From contig NZ_CP023747.1 in NCBI RefSeq assembly GCF_008704995.1, positions 2,816,501 to 2,880,500 on the forward strand: a DNA stretch of 64,000 bases, written 5' to 3'. Position numbers and translations under genes: made by a program. A model generated the notes under the pieces. The model was not told the DNA's origin. It saw only the letters and a program-made list of their open reading frames with translations, and did not search any database. Source of the DNA: Streptomyces nodosus. GTDB lineage: Bacteria > Actinomycetota > Actinomycetes > Streptomycetales > Streptomycetaceae. Shown one piece after another: positions 8,915 to 17,140 of the stretch. Every line of letters starts with the position of its first letter. Positions within the stretch are counted from its first letter, which is position 1.

Positions 8915-9127
8915 CGGCTCATTGTCGCCGTCGCCCGGACTCTCGAAGTCCGCCTCGGCGGTCGGTTCCCGCCGCCCGGCATCCCTCGGACGACTACATC
9001 GCAGGGATGACGTTCCGGCAGATCATCCCGATGCGGTACGGCAAGGGGGTCGGGCGGGCGACGCGCGGAGGCCGGGCGCGCTCCTAGCCTCCGAGGGGCC
9101 TGATGACCGCGTCCGAGGAGCCCTTCC

Positions 9128-9835
9128 ATGACCGTACCCGTGATCGAACTGCGCGAGGTGAGCCGCCGATACGACGACGGCCCGCCCGCCCTGCACAAGG
9201 CGTCGCTGACCGTGCGGCCCGGCGAGGCCGTCGCGATCCTCGGCCCCTCCGGCAGCGGCAAGTCCACGCTGCTCAATCTGATCGCGGGCCTGGACCGGCC
9301 GGACACGGGGAACGTCACCGTGGACGGGGTGCGGGTGGATCAGCTGGGCGAGGCCGGATCAGCGCTCTACCGACGGTCGAAGATCGGCATGGTCTTCCAG
9401 TTCTTCAACCTGCTCGACGATCTGACCGTCGCCGACAACGTCGCGCTGCCCGCGCGGCTGGCGGGTACGGCACGTGCCGAGGCTGACCGCCGGGCGGCGG
9501 AACTCCTGGAGAACCTCGGCATCGGCCGGCACGCCCGCGCCTTTCCGGGGCGGCTGTCCGGCGGCGAGCGGCAGCGGGTCGCGGTGGCCCGGGCGTTGAT
9601 GAACCGGCCGCCGCTGCTCCTGGCCGACGAGCCGACCGGGGCCCTGGACACGGCCGCGGGGCAGGACGTCAGCAGGCTGCTCACCGACCTCAACGCCGAG
9701 GGCCAGACCATCGTCGTGGTCACCCACGACCTGGCCCTGGCCCGGTCCTGCACGAACCGCACGGTCCGGATCGCCGACGGCCGGATCATCGAAGACGTCC
9801 GGTCGGGGGCCGTCGCCCCGGAGGCCGTCCGATGA
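9128..9835 (+). CDS. ABC transporter ATP-binding protein (MacB/LolD type)
   Basis: The 235-residue ATPase has Walker A GPSGSGKST near residues 39-47, a Q-loop in VFQFFNLLDDLT, the signature LSGGERQRVAVARAL, Walker B LLLADEPTGALD and the switch His in VVTHDLALA. The PTGALD D-loop and LLDDLTV segment are typical of the MacB/LolD/FtsE group that drives mechanotransmission rather than classical transport. Its stop overlaps the permease ATG by four bases. With the FtsX-type permease it likely extrudes or releases an amphipathic compound or lipopeptide. The divergent two-component system probably controls it. Confidence 0.93.
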   Translation: MTVPVIELREVSRRYDDGPPALHKASLTVRPGEAVAILGPSGSGKSTLLNLIAGLDRPDTGNVTVDGVRVDQLGEAGSALYRRSKIGMVFQFFNLLDDLTVADNVALPARLAGTARAEADRRAAELLENLGIGRHARAFPGRLSGGERQRVAVARALMNRPPLLLADEPTGALDTAAGQDVSRLLTDLNAEGQTIVVVTHDLALARSCTNRTVRIADGRIIEDVRSGAVAPEAVR

Positions 9836-12180
9836 GCGCGCTCGGCACGGTGGTGCGCTCGGGGGTGGGACGACGCCGTGTGCAGACGCTGGTGATCGGG
9901 CTCGCCACGATGATGGCGGTGGCCGCCTCCGTCCTCGGCGGATCGCTGCTGGCGGTCTCCGGCGCGCCCTTCGACGACGCCTTCGCCGAGCAGCACGGCG
10001 CGCACCTGTCCGTCCAGTTCGACGCGGGCAAGGTCGGTGCCGGGCAGCTGTCGAGGTCCAAGGACGCCGAAGGGGTGAGCGATGCGGCCGGGCCGTTCCG
10101 TACGGCGACGGTCACCCCGCGGCCGGACGGGGCGAACCCCGGATGGCCGGTGACCGTGGTCGGCCGTTCCGGTCCCGGCCGGGACGTGGACGAGGTGGCG
10201 CTGCTCGACGGGCGGTGGCCCACGCGCCCCGGCGAGATCGTGCTGTCCGCCGACTCCTCGCTCGTCCCGGCCCTGGGCAGGAGACTCGCCTTCCCCGGCC
10301 TGCCCGGCGCTCCGACGCTGACGGTGGTCGGGGTGGCCCGCTCGGTCACCCGCACCGCCGACGCCTGGGTGGTTCCGTCCCAGATGCCGGCCCTCACCGC
10401 GCCCGGCGAGGGCGGGTACCAGATGCTCTACCGCTTCACCGAGGCGGACACCGCCGCGCGGATCACCGCCGGGGCGAGGGCGGTGACGGAAGCCCTGCCA
10501 CCGGGAACGGCCGTGGGCCGGCAGTCCTGGCTCACCGTCAAGAAGACCGCCGAGCGCGACACCGCACCCTATGTGCCGTTCCTCATCGCGTTCGGCGTCC
10601 TGGGCCTGGTCATGTCGGTGCTCATCGTCGGCAATGTCATCGCGTCGGCCGTCGGCACGGGAACGCGCCGCATCGGCGTCCTCAAGGCCGTCGGATTCAC
10701 CCCGGCCCAGGTCGTGCGGGCCTATGTGGGCCAGGCGTTGGTCCCGGCCGCCGTCGGCACCGCCCTCGGTGTCCTCGTCGGCCATCTGCTCGCCGTCCCC
10801 GTACTGGCCGAGACCGAGGAGGTCTACGGCACCTCGTCCCTGGCCGTCACCCCCTGGGTCGACCTGGCGGTGATCGCCGGGGTGCTCGGCCTGGTGGCGG
10901 CGACCGCGTGGGCGAGTGCCTGGCGCGGCGGGCGGCTGCGTACGGTCGACGCGCTCGCCGTCGGGCGCGGCGCTTCGGCGGGGCGCGGCCGGTGGGCGGC
11001 TCGCCTGGCCGGACGGCTGCCGTTGCCCCAGCCGGTCGCGCTGGGCCTGGCCCGGCCCTTCGCGCGGCCCGCCCGCGCGCTGGCCATGGGCACAGCGGTC
11101 CTGTTCGGCACGGTCGCCGTCACCTTCACCGTGGGGATGGGCGCCTCGCTCGGCCAGGTGATGAAGGCCAGGGCCCATGACGTCGCCGATGTCACCGTGC
11201 CCGCGCCCCCGCCGGACCTCGGCCTCCGAGGCCCCGGCCTCCGGAAGGGGCCCACAACCGATCCTGCCGCGGTCGCCGCGGCCGTCGAGACCGCCGCCGG
11301 AACCGGGGAGCACTACGGCGCCGCGAAGGTACGGGCGACCGTGTCCGGCCTGACCGGCACCGTCGACGTGATCGCCTTCACCGGCGACGCCTCCTGGGGC
11401 GGCTACACCATGGTGTCGGGCCGCTGGATCGACAAGCCCGGCGAGGCCGTGGTCCCCACCCCCTTCCTGGCCGCCACCGGCACCCGCCTCGGTGACACCG
11501 TCACCCTGAACGGCCTGGCCGAACCGGTCACGGTCCGGATCGTCGGCGAGGTCCTCGACCCCCGCCACGACGGCATGCAGGTCTTCACCGACGCCTCGAC
11601 CCTCATGGCCGCGCATCCCGACCTGACGGAGACGAGCCATCACATCGCGGTCAGGCCGGGCACCGGTGTCTCCGACTACGTCGACGCGCTGAACAGGGAT
11701 CTGGCACCGCTGGGGGTCGCTGCTCGGGCCGGCGGGCCCGACGCCGGCGGCGACATGGTCGTCACCCTCGACGCGCTGTCCGTGCTCCTCACGCTGATGC
11801 TCGTCGCCGTCGCCGCGCTCGGCGTGCTCAACGGCGTGCTGCTCGACACCCGCGAGCGCGTCCGGGAGCTCGGCGTCCACAAGGCACTCGGCATGACTCC
11901 CCGGCAGACCGTCGCGATGGTCGTCACCTCGGTCGTCGTGACCGGACTGGTCGCGGGCACCCTGGGCGTGCCGCTCGGCGTGGCCCTGCACGGCTGGGTC
12001 GTCCCCGCGATGGGGGAGGGCGTGGGGCTGCGTCTCCCCGGTTCCGTCATCGCGGTCTACCACGCGGCGGAGCTGCTCCCGCTCGCACTCGGCGGGCTGC
12101 TCATCGCCGTCCTGGGTGCGCTCCTGCCCGCCGGCTGGGCCGCCCGGACCCGGACCGCCACGGCCCTGCGCACCGAATAG
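9832..12180 (+). CDS. FtsX-like ABC transporter permease
   Basis: The 782-residue membrane protein has one N-terminal membrane segment followed by a large extracytoplasmic domain, then three-helix bundles at about residues 245-360 and 645-775. Each is an FtsX (DUF214) unit with a cytoplasmic coupling helix (RIGVLKAVGFTPAQVV and ELGVHKALGMTPRQTV). This duplicated layout is common in actinobacterial members of the family. ATG overlaps the ATPase stop (ATGA). The substrate is unknown. Antimicrobial-peptide resistance or lipoprotein handling are the usual roles. Confidence 0.9.
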   Translation: MSALGTVVRSGVGRRRVQTLVIGLATMMAVAASVLGGSLLAVSGAPFDDAFAEQHGAHLSVQFDAGKVGAGQLSRSKDAEGVSDAAGPFRTATVTPRPDGANPGWPVTVVGRSGPGRDVDEVALLDGRWPTRPGEIVLSADSSLVPALGRRLAFPGLPGAPTLTVVGVARSVTRTADAWVVPSQMPALTAPGEGGYQMLYRFTEADTAARITAGARAVTEALPPGTAVGRQSWLTVKKTAERDTAPYVPFLIAFGVLGLVMSVLIVGNVIASAVGTGTRRIGVLKAVGFTPAQVVRAYVGQALVPAAVGTALGVLVGHLLAVPVLAETEEVYGTSSLAVTPWVDLAVIAGVLGLVAATAWASAWRGGRLRTVDALAVGRGASAGRGRWAARLAGRLPLPQPVALGLARPFARPARALAMGTAVLFGTVAVTFTVGMGASLGQVMKARAHDVADVTVPAPPPDLGLRGPGLRKGPTTDPAAVAAAVETAAGTGEHYGAAKVRATVSGLTGTVDVIAFTGDASWGGYTMVSGRWIDKPGEAVVPTPFLAATGTRLGDTVTLNGLAEPVTVRIVGEVLDPRHDGMQVFTDASTLMAAHPDLTETSHHIAVRPGTGVSDYVDALNRDLAPLGVAARAGGPDAGGDMVVTLDALSVLLTLMLVAVAALGVLNGVLLDTRERVRELGVHKALGMTPRQTVAMVVTSVVVTGLVAGTLGVPLGVALHGWVVPAMGEGVGLRLPGSVIAVYHAAELLPLALGGLLIAVLGALLPAGWAARTRTATALRTE

Positions 12181-12251
12181 GAGGTCGGGTTCGAAGCCCC
12201 TGCCGCCTCCTGAGGACCGTCCGGCCGATTCCGGTCCTGAGCGGCGGGTCT

Positions 12252-13154
12252 TCAGTGAGCGACGGCTTCGGGAGTGCGGGACGGGTCCACCCGCCGCGCC
12301 CTCGCCGGGGCCAAAGAGGTCAGGGCGACGCCGCCCACCAGGAGGGCCGCCGCGCCCCAGCGCAGTGGGGTGACCGACTCGTGCAGGAACAGGGCCGCCG
12401 CCGACATCCCGAAGACCGGGACCAGGAGGGAGAACGGGGCGACCGTGGAGGCCGGGTGACGGCGCAGCAGCCAGCCCCAGGCGCCGAAGCCGAACACCGT
12501 GGTGATCCAGGCGACATAGAGGATGACGCCCGCGCCCTGCCAGTCGAGGGCGCGCAGGGCGTCGAGGTCGCGGGACGGTCCTTCCCTGAGGAGGGACAGG
12601 CCGAGCAGGGGCAGTACCGGCACCGTGCTCACCCACACCATGAAGTTCAGCGAGTCCGGCGGGGCGGCCCTGCGGGTCAGCACATTGGACACGCCCCAGC
12701 AGACCGCCGCCGCGATCACCAGGGCGAAGGCGCCCAGCGGGCCGGCCGTGCCCTCGTCGACGGCGGCGAGCGCCACCCCGCCGAGGGCCACCGCCATGCC
12801 GAGGGCCCGCAGCCGGGTGGGCCGTTCGCCGAGGACCACGAAGGCGATCAGCGCGGTGAAGACGGCCTGGATCTGGAGCACCAGGGAGGACAGTCCCGCG
12901 GGCATGCCCTCGTCCATCCCGATGAACAGCAGCCCGAACTTGGCGACCCCCAGGGCCAGTCCCACGCCCACGATCCACTTCCAGGCCACCTTGGGACGGC
13001 CGACGAGGAACACGGCCGGTACGGCGGCGACGAGGAAGCGCAGGGCCGAGAACAGCAGCGGCGGGAAGTGTTCGAGTCCGATCTCGATAACGGTGAAGTT
13101 CACGCCCCAGAGGGCGGCCACGAGAACGGCGAGACAGAGATGTGCGGGTCGCAT
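12252..13154 (-). CDS. EamA/DMT family transporter
   Basis: The 300-residue protein has ten predicted membrane helices in two five-helix EamA repeats, starting MRPAHLCLAVLVAALWGVNF, a typical RhaT/EamA N-terminus. Family members export amino acids, metabolites or sugars. An in-frame GTG seven codons upstream (13175) is possible, but neither start has a strong Shine-Dalgarno. It is transcribed divergently from a LysR regulator, with paired direct repeats between them, an arrangement in which the LysR protein commonly activates the exporter in response to the exported compound. The substrate is not known. Confidence 0.88.
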   Translation of the reverse strand: MRPAHLCLAVLVAALWGVNFTVIEIGLEHFPPLLFSALRFLVAAVPAVFLVGRPKVAWKWIVGVGLALGVAKFGLLFIGMDEGMPAGLSSLVLQIQAVFTALIAFVVLGERPTRLRALGMAVALGGVALAAVDEGTAGPLGAFALVIAAAVCWGVSNVLTRRAAPPDSLNFMVWVSTVPVLPLLGLSLLREGPSRDLDALRALDWQGAGVILYVAWITTVFGFGAWGWLLRRHPASTVAPFSLLVPVFGMSAAALFLHESVTPLRWGAAALLVGGVALTSLAPARARRVDPSRTPEAVAH

Positions 13155-13180
13155 GCGTCGAGGATCACGCCTCACAACCG

Positions 13181-13230
13181 TGAAGCACCAGCGATGGTTA
13201 CTACATGGTTGGATGAAGCAACGCTGATGT
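13181..13230. promoter_or_regulatory. Direct repeats between EamA exporter and LysR gene
   Basis: Two 17-bp related boxes, tgaagcaccagcgatgg (13181-13197) and tgaagcaacgctgatgt (13214-13230), lie 33 bp apart, about three helical turns, in the 109-bp divergent promoter region. This fits a LysR tetramer contacting two boxes. The boxes are seen; binding is inferred. Confidence 0.5.
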
Positions 13231-13263
13231 ATGGCGGGAGCCTTTCACCCCTGGGAGTCGCCC

Positions 13264-14268
13264 ATGCTGGATCTCCAGCGGCTGCGCGCGCTGCACGCGG
13301 TCTCCGTCCACGGCACGGTCGGCGCCGCGGCCACCGCGCTCGGATACACGCCCTCCGCCGTGTCCCAGCAGATCGCCAAGCTGGAGCGGGAGACCAGGAC
13401 CGTGCTGCTCGAACGGGAGGGGCGCGGGGTGCGGCTCACCGACGAGGCGCGGCAGCTCGTGGTCACCGCACAGGAGCTGATGGCCATCGTGGAGCGGGCG
13501 GAGACCGAGCTGGAGAAGCGGCGGGGGGTGCCGGCCGGGCGGCTGACCGTCGCGGCGTTCGCCTCCGCCGCCCGGGGGCTGCTGCCCGGTGTGCTCGCGG
13601 ACCTGGCGGCGCGTCATCCCGCGCTCGACACCCGGCTCACCGAGGTCGACCCGCATCTGTCCGTGGACCTGGTCGCCAAGGGCGTCGTCGATCTGGCCGT
13701 GGCGCACGACTGGGACGTGGCCCCGCTGCCCGCCCCCGCCGGGGTGGAGCAGGCGGTCATCGGGAACGACCTGTGCGATCTGCTCGTGCCCGAGGGGCAT
13801 CCCTTCGTCGGCCGGGCCTCCGTGCGGCGCGAGGAGCTGGGCGGCGAGCGGTGGATCTGCCAGCCGCCGGGCCGGATCTGCCACGACTGGCTGCTGCGGA
13901 CCCTGCGCGCGGCCGGACATGAGCCCGATGTCGTGCACCAGGCCGAGGAGAACCCCACCCTGGTGGCCCTCGTCGCCGCAGGTCTCGGGGTCGCGCTGAT
14001 CCCGCGCCTGGGCCGCGGCCCGCTGCCGGAGGGGGTCGTCCAGGTCGCCCTGGACCCGATGCCGGTACGGCGTCTGTACGCGCTGTGGCGCACCGGTGCC
14101 GCGCGCCGGCCGGCGATCGAGGAGGCCGTCCGCACCCTGAAGGGGTTCTGGCCCCGGGTGACGGCCGCCGCGTCACCTCGGCCACCGCTCCACCGCTGTG
14201 CGGCGACCGGAGCGCTTCCGGGAACCCTTTCCGCGCCCGCCGCGTCCAACGCGCGGGCTGCCGGATGA
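13264..14268 (+). CDS. LysR family transcriptional regulator
   Basis: The 334-residue regulator starts MLDLQRLRALHAV with a winged HTH (about residues 1-60, including GAAATALGYTPSAVSQQIAKLE) and a LysR substrate-binding domain (about 90-300). I chose ATG 13264, which has GGGAG eight bases upstream; the frame upstream of it lacks LysR homology. The C-terminal 30 residues are poorly conserved. It probably controls the divergent EamA exporter. The effector is unknown. Confidence 0.9.
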   Translation: MLDLQRLRALHAVSVHGTVGAAATALGYTPSAVSQQIAKLERETRTVLLEREGRGVRLTDEARQLVVTAQELMAIVERAETELEKRRGVPAGRLTVAAFASAARGLLPGVLADLAARHPALDTRLTEVDPHLSVDLVAKGVVDLAVAHDWDVAPLPAPAGVEQAVIGNDLCDLLVPEGHPFVGRASVRREELGGERWICQPPGRICHDWLLRTLRAAGHEPDVVHQAEENPTLVALVAAGLGVALIPRLGRGPLPEGVVQVALDPMPVRRLYALWRTGAARRPAIEEAVRTLKGFWPRVTAAASPRPPLHRCAATGALPGTLSAPAASNARAAG

Positions 14269-14348
14269 GTCCCCGCGCCGCGGCGCCGGCCCTCACGGCC
14301 GGCGTGCGAGGGCCGACCCCCCTCTCCGCCGCACGCGGCCGGCAGCAC

Positions 14349-14388
14349 GCCGTCATCGGCGCACCCCCTCCCGTGCGCCGATGACGGC
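14349..14388. terminator. 16-bp perfect hairpin between lysR and methyltransferase remnant
   Basis: GCCGTCATCGGCGCAC pairs perfectly with GTGCGCCGATGACGGC around an 8-nt C-rich loop. It lies 80 bp after the LysR stop and 46 bp from the end of the minus-strand methyltransferase remnant, so it can act in both directions. A short 9-bp tandem repeat (ggcggctac, three copies) follows at about 14409-14438. Confidence 0.75.
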
Positions 14389-14434
14389 CCCGGGCCGATC
14401 ACGGGCGTTACGGCGGCTACGGCGGCTACGGCGG

Positions 14435-14968
14435 CTACGACGCATTCCCCCGGTCGGCAGCGGACTTGCGGGCGAGCAGGTGGATCTCCTGGAACTGCCG
14501 TCGTTCGCCGGGCTCGGGCCGGCGCGCCATCCGGGCCTTCTCGACGAGCCCGGACTCGCGCAGCAGCGCGGAGAGATGGCCCGGCCACCATCGATAGGCC
14601 GGCGCGACCGTGTGGTCGAAAGCCTGGGTCGGGTGAGAGGGGTCGTCGGCGGCCGAGAAGCCGATCAGCAGATGGCCGCCGGGGGCCAGCACACGGTGGA
14701 ACTCCGCCAGGACGGCGGGAAGTTCACGCGGTGGGGTGTGGATGACGGACCAACGGGAGAGTACGCCGCCCAGCGCGCCGTCGACGATGTCCAGCGCGGC
14801 CATCGAGCCCACGTCGAACCGCAGTCCCGGATAGGCGTGCCGAGCCGACTCGATCATCGCGGGAGAGGCGTCGACGCCGAACACCGCCAGCCCCGACTCC
14901 TGGAGATGAGCGGGGGAACCGCGGTTCTCGCACCTGGTCCCGTGCGGCGACCGGCGCGCTGTGCGCAC
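14435..14968 (-). pseudogene. 5'-truncated SAM-dependent methyltransferase
   Basis: From about 14910 downward the frame reads as a class I methyltransferase: FGVDASPAMI (motif I-beta2 acidic loop), GSMAALDIVDGALGGVLSRW (motif III) and HRVLAPGGHLLIGF (post-motif). The N-terminal part with the SAM glycine loop (DxGxGxG) is missing. The 20 residues before the homology are unrelated, and the only upstream start (GTG 14968) sits inside the terminator hairpin of the neighbouring peptidase gene and lacks a ribosome site. An intact member would have about 60-80 more residues. It is probably inactive, left by a deletion that fused the gene to the peptidase terminator. Confidence 0.75.
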
Positions 14969-15011
14969 GAGGCGGCACGGTCCCGGGGTTTCCGGGCCGT
15001 GCCGCCTCGTG
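14966..15011 (-). terminator. Strong terminator of the S37 peptidase gene
   Basis: A 15-bp perfect stem (CACGAGGCGGCACGG with CCGTGCCGCCTCGTG) is extended by an inner CCCGG/CCGGG pairing around a short GT-rich loop. It starts 23 bp after the peptidase stop. The truncated methyltransferase begins within it. Confidence 0.82.
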
Positions 15012-15034
15012 GTGAGTGTTGACGGGGGACGGGG

Positions 15035-16480
15035 TCAGGGGCGCAGCCCCGGCTCGCTCTCCGCCTCCCGGCGGTCCAGCTTGGCGTCGAAGGCCGCGAG
15101 CGGCTTGGCCGCCGAGGGGTTCGACTGGACCGCCGCCGGGGTCACACCCGCCCAGTCCAGGATGCGGGCCGTGGCCAGGGCCTTCTGGTCGGCCGTGAGA
15201 CCGGCCACGTTGACGCCGTGGTTCATGCCCGGGGCGGTGAAGACATATGAGTCCTTGGCGCCCTTGCCGACGTGGAAGGGCTCGGCGCCCCACGGGTCGT
15301 TCTGGCCGTACACGAAGAGCATGTGCTCGGCGTGCTGTCGGACCCAGTTGTCCACGTCCCGCATCGCCGACGGCTGGAACTTCATCGGGATGGAGCGGGG
15401 CACGAAGTTCCGCGGCGGCTGGTAGCCGTAGCGGAGGTACTTCTTCTCGATGTGCGGGAAGTGGATGGTCGGCGCGCCCAGCTGGGTGCCCGCCTGGTAG
15501 TAGTACGGGGTGTACGTCTCCAGGCCCTGGTCGGTGTAGGCGGAGAAGCCGGAGATGGTGTCCACGGTGTTCCAGATCTGGTCGTCCGTGGCGTCCTTGG
15601 CGTCGGCGGGGATGGTGTCGCAGTCCGAGAGCAGGCTGTACTGCCAGAAGCCCCACACATAGTCGAGGACGACCGCCTCATAGGCCCGGTCGAGGTCGCC
15701 GACGGTCTGGAAGGTGTAGCCATTGTCGGCCGCGTACGCCTGGTACTTCTTCTCCAGCGGCTGGCGGCGCACCAGCGCCTCGCGCTGCACGGCGTTCAGC
15801 CGGTCGCGGCACTCCTTGGTGCCGACCTTCTCGAAGAAGCGGTCGTAGGCGGAGTCCTCGTTGTTGACGACGTCGTTGGGCGCGACATAGGCGACCACGC
15901 CGTCCATGTCGTGCGGGTAGAAGCGCTTGTAGTACGTCGCCGTCATCCCGCCCTTGGAGCCGCCGGTCGCGAGCCACCGCTGGGTGTAGAGCGGCTTGAG
16001 CGCCTCGAAGATGCGGTGCTGGTCGCTGGCCGCCTGCCAGATGTCCAGCTTGGTCCAGTCGGCGGGGGCGGGACGGGACGGGGTGAAGAAGCGGTACTCC
16101 ATCGAGACCTGGTTGCCGTCCACGATCTGGGTCGGCTCACGGCGGCCGGGGCTGGTGGAGACGTTGTAGCCGCCGGTGTAGAAGACCGTGGGCCGCGAGA
16201 CGTCCTTGTGCAGCACGGTGATCCGCTGCTGGAACGTGCCCTGGGACGGGTTCCGGTGGTCGACCGGCTGGGTGTAGTTCAGGACGAAGAAGCGGTACCC
16301 GGTGTACGGCTTCTCCTCGATCAGGCTCATTCCCGGTATCGCGAGCAGCCGGTCCTTGATGTCGGCCGCTGGCGCGACGGTACCTGTGGCCTCCGGCTGG
16401 GCGGCGGTGGCCACCCCGGCCGTGCTCAGTGTGCCGGTGAGCACCACGAGCGCCAGCAGCCATCTGAGCGCCTTGCGCAT
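15035..16480 (-). CDS. Secreted S37/S28-type tripeptidyl aminopeptidase (serine hydrolase)
   Basis: The 481-residue protein has a signal peptide (MRKALRWLLALVVLTG..., cleavage near AAQPEA, residues 25-30) and an alpha/beta-hydrolase domain. The nucleophile Ser lies in GGSKGG near residue 171, the acid in YGQNDPWGAEPF and the His in APGMNHGVNVAGL, all in the expected order. This matches the Streptomyces secreted prolyl/tripeptidyl aminopeptidases (Pfam Peptidase_S37, like the S. lividans SSP/Tap enzymes) that trim N-terminal tripeptides or proline-containing peptides outside the cell. GGGGAGGG precedes the ATG. It is monocistronic, followed by a strong terminator. Confidence 0.88.
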   Translation of the reverse strand: MRKALRWLLALVVLTGTLSTAGVATAAQPEATGTVAPAADIKDRLLAIPGMSLIEEKPYTGYRFFVLNYTQPVDHRNPSQGTFQQRITVLHKDVSRPTVFYTGGYNVSTSPGRREPTQIVDGNQVSMEYRFFTPSRPAPADWTKLDIWQAASDQHRIFEALKPLYTQRWLATGGSKGGMTATYYKRFYPHDMDGVVAYVAPNDVVNNEDSAYDRFFEKVGTKECRDRLNAVQREALVRRQPLEKKYQAYAADNGYTFQTVGDLDRAYEAVVLDYVWGFWQYSLLSDCDTIPADAKDATDDQIWNTVDTISGFSAYTDQGLETYTPYYYQAGTQLGAPTIHFPHIEKKYLRYGYQPPRNFVPRSIPMKFQPSAMRDVDNWVRQHAEHMLFVYGQNDPWGAEPFHVGKGAKDSYVFTAPGMNHGVNVAGLTADQKALATARILDWAGVTPAAVQSNPSAAKPLAAFDAKLDRREAESEPGLRP

Positions 16481-16604
16481 GCACCCTCCCCTGTGTACGC
16501 AGATGTCCGCCGGAAACTAGCGGACCAACTGGCGTCACACCAGGGGAGGTTGGTGATATCGGTGAATTGGCGAAGAAGATCCCCCACCGATCAGGGGGAG
16601 CCCT

Positions 16605-16991
16605 TCAGCAGAGGATCCAGCCCGAGTTGACGGACCCGCCTCCCACCGATCCGGAGATCCGTACACAGCGGTGGCCGGCGTGCACGGTCACCGGGCCGGC
16701 GTGATGGAGATAGCGGCCCCTGTCGACCACGGGACGGTTGCCTCGCGCCTGCACGCTGACCGACATGGCCTTGCGGCCGGACGCCTTCTTGGTCACGGTC
16801 ATGGCGCACACATAGCCGTCGCGCTTGTAGACCCGGACCGAGCCGGTGGAGAACGAGAGGGTACGGACCTTGCGTCCGGCACAGTGGTCGGCCGCCTCCG
16901 CCTGCCCGGGAGCGGCGAGGGCGAGCACCCCGGACACCGTCAGCACGGTGATGCCCAGTGCCAGATGCCGGCGTATTCCTCCATGGCCCAC
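16605..16991 (-). CDS. Small secreted protein of unknown function
   Basis: The 128-residue product has a clear Sec signal peptide (RRHLALGITVLTVSGVLALAAPGQAEA, cleavage near residue 33). The mature domain is about 95 residues and basic, with four Cys (in DHCAGRK, GYVCAMT, HRCVRIS and the last residue) that could form two disulfides. The GTG has GGAGG upstream. I do not recognise a family. The beta-rich pattern and disulfides suggest a stable extracellular domain. It is not coupled to its neighbours. Confidence 0.72.
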   Translation of the reverse strand: MGHGGIRRHLALGITVLTVSGVLALAAPGQAEAADHCAGRKVRTLSFSTGSVRVYKRDGYVCAMTVTKKASGRKAMSVSVQARGNRPVVDRGRYLHHAGPVTVHAGHRCVRISGSVGGGSVNSGWILC

Positions 16992-17079
16992 TGCTGTCGC
17001 CCTCCCCCGTGGTCAACACCCCATCACCGTACTGGTGTACGGACGCCCCTCACGCACCGGACGGTTGCGCCCCGCGTCC

Positions 17080-17128
17080 GGGGGGCGCCCGGCGGCAGGA
17101 GGGCGCCGGGTGTGACCGGGCGCCCCCC
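17080..17128 (-). terminator. Inverted repeat downstream of the fused ABC exporter
   Basis: GGGGGGCGCCCGG and CCGGGCGCCCCCC form a 13-bp stem around a G/C-rich centre that can itself fold. It starts 12 bp past the exporter stop. Confidence 0.6.
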
Positions 17129-17140
17129 TGTGGTCCTGTG

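Noticed and set aside
9367-12978. 1203-codon open frame on the minus strand opposite the ABC ATPase, permease and EamA genes
   Set aside because: It is antisense to well-supported genes, rich in Arg/Gly/His/Asp, and has no domain; such long antisense frames are common at this G+C.
14966-15011. Inverted repeat considered as an insertion-sequence end
   Set aside because: No transposase or partner repeat; the loop and its position right after the peptidase stop fit a terminator.
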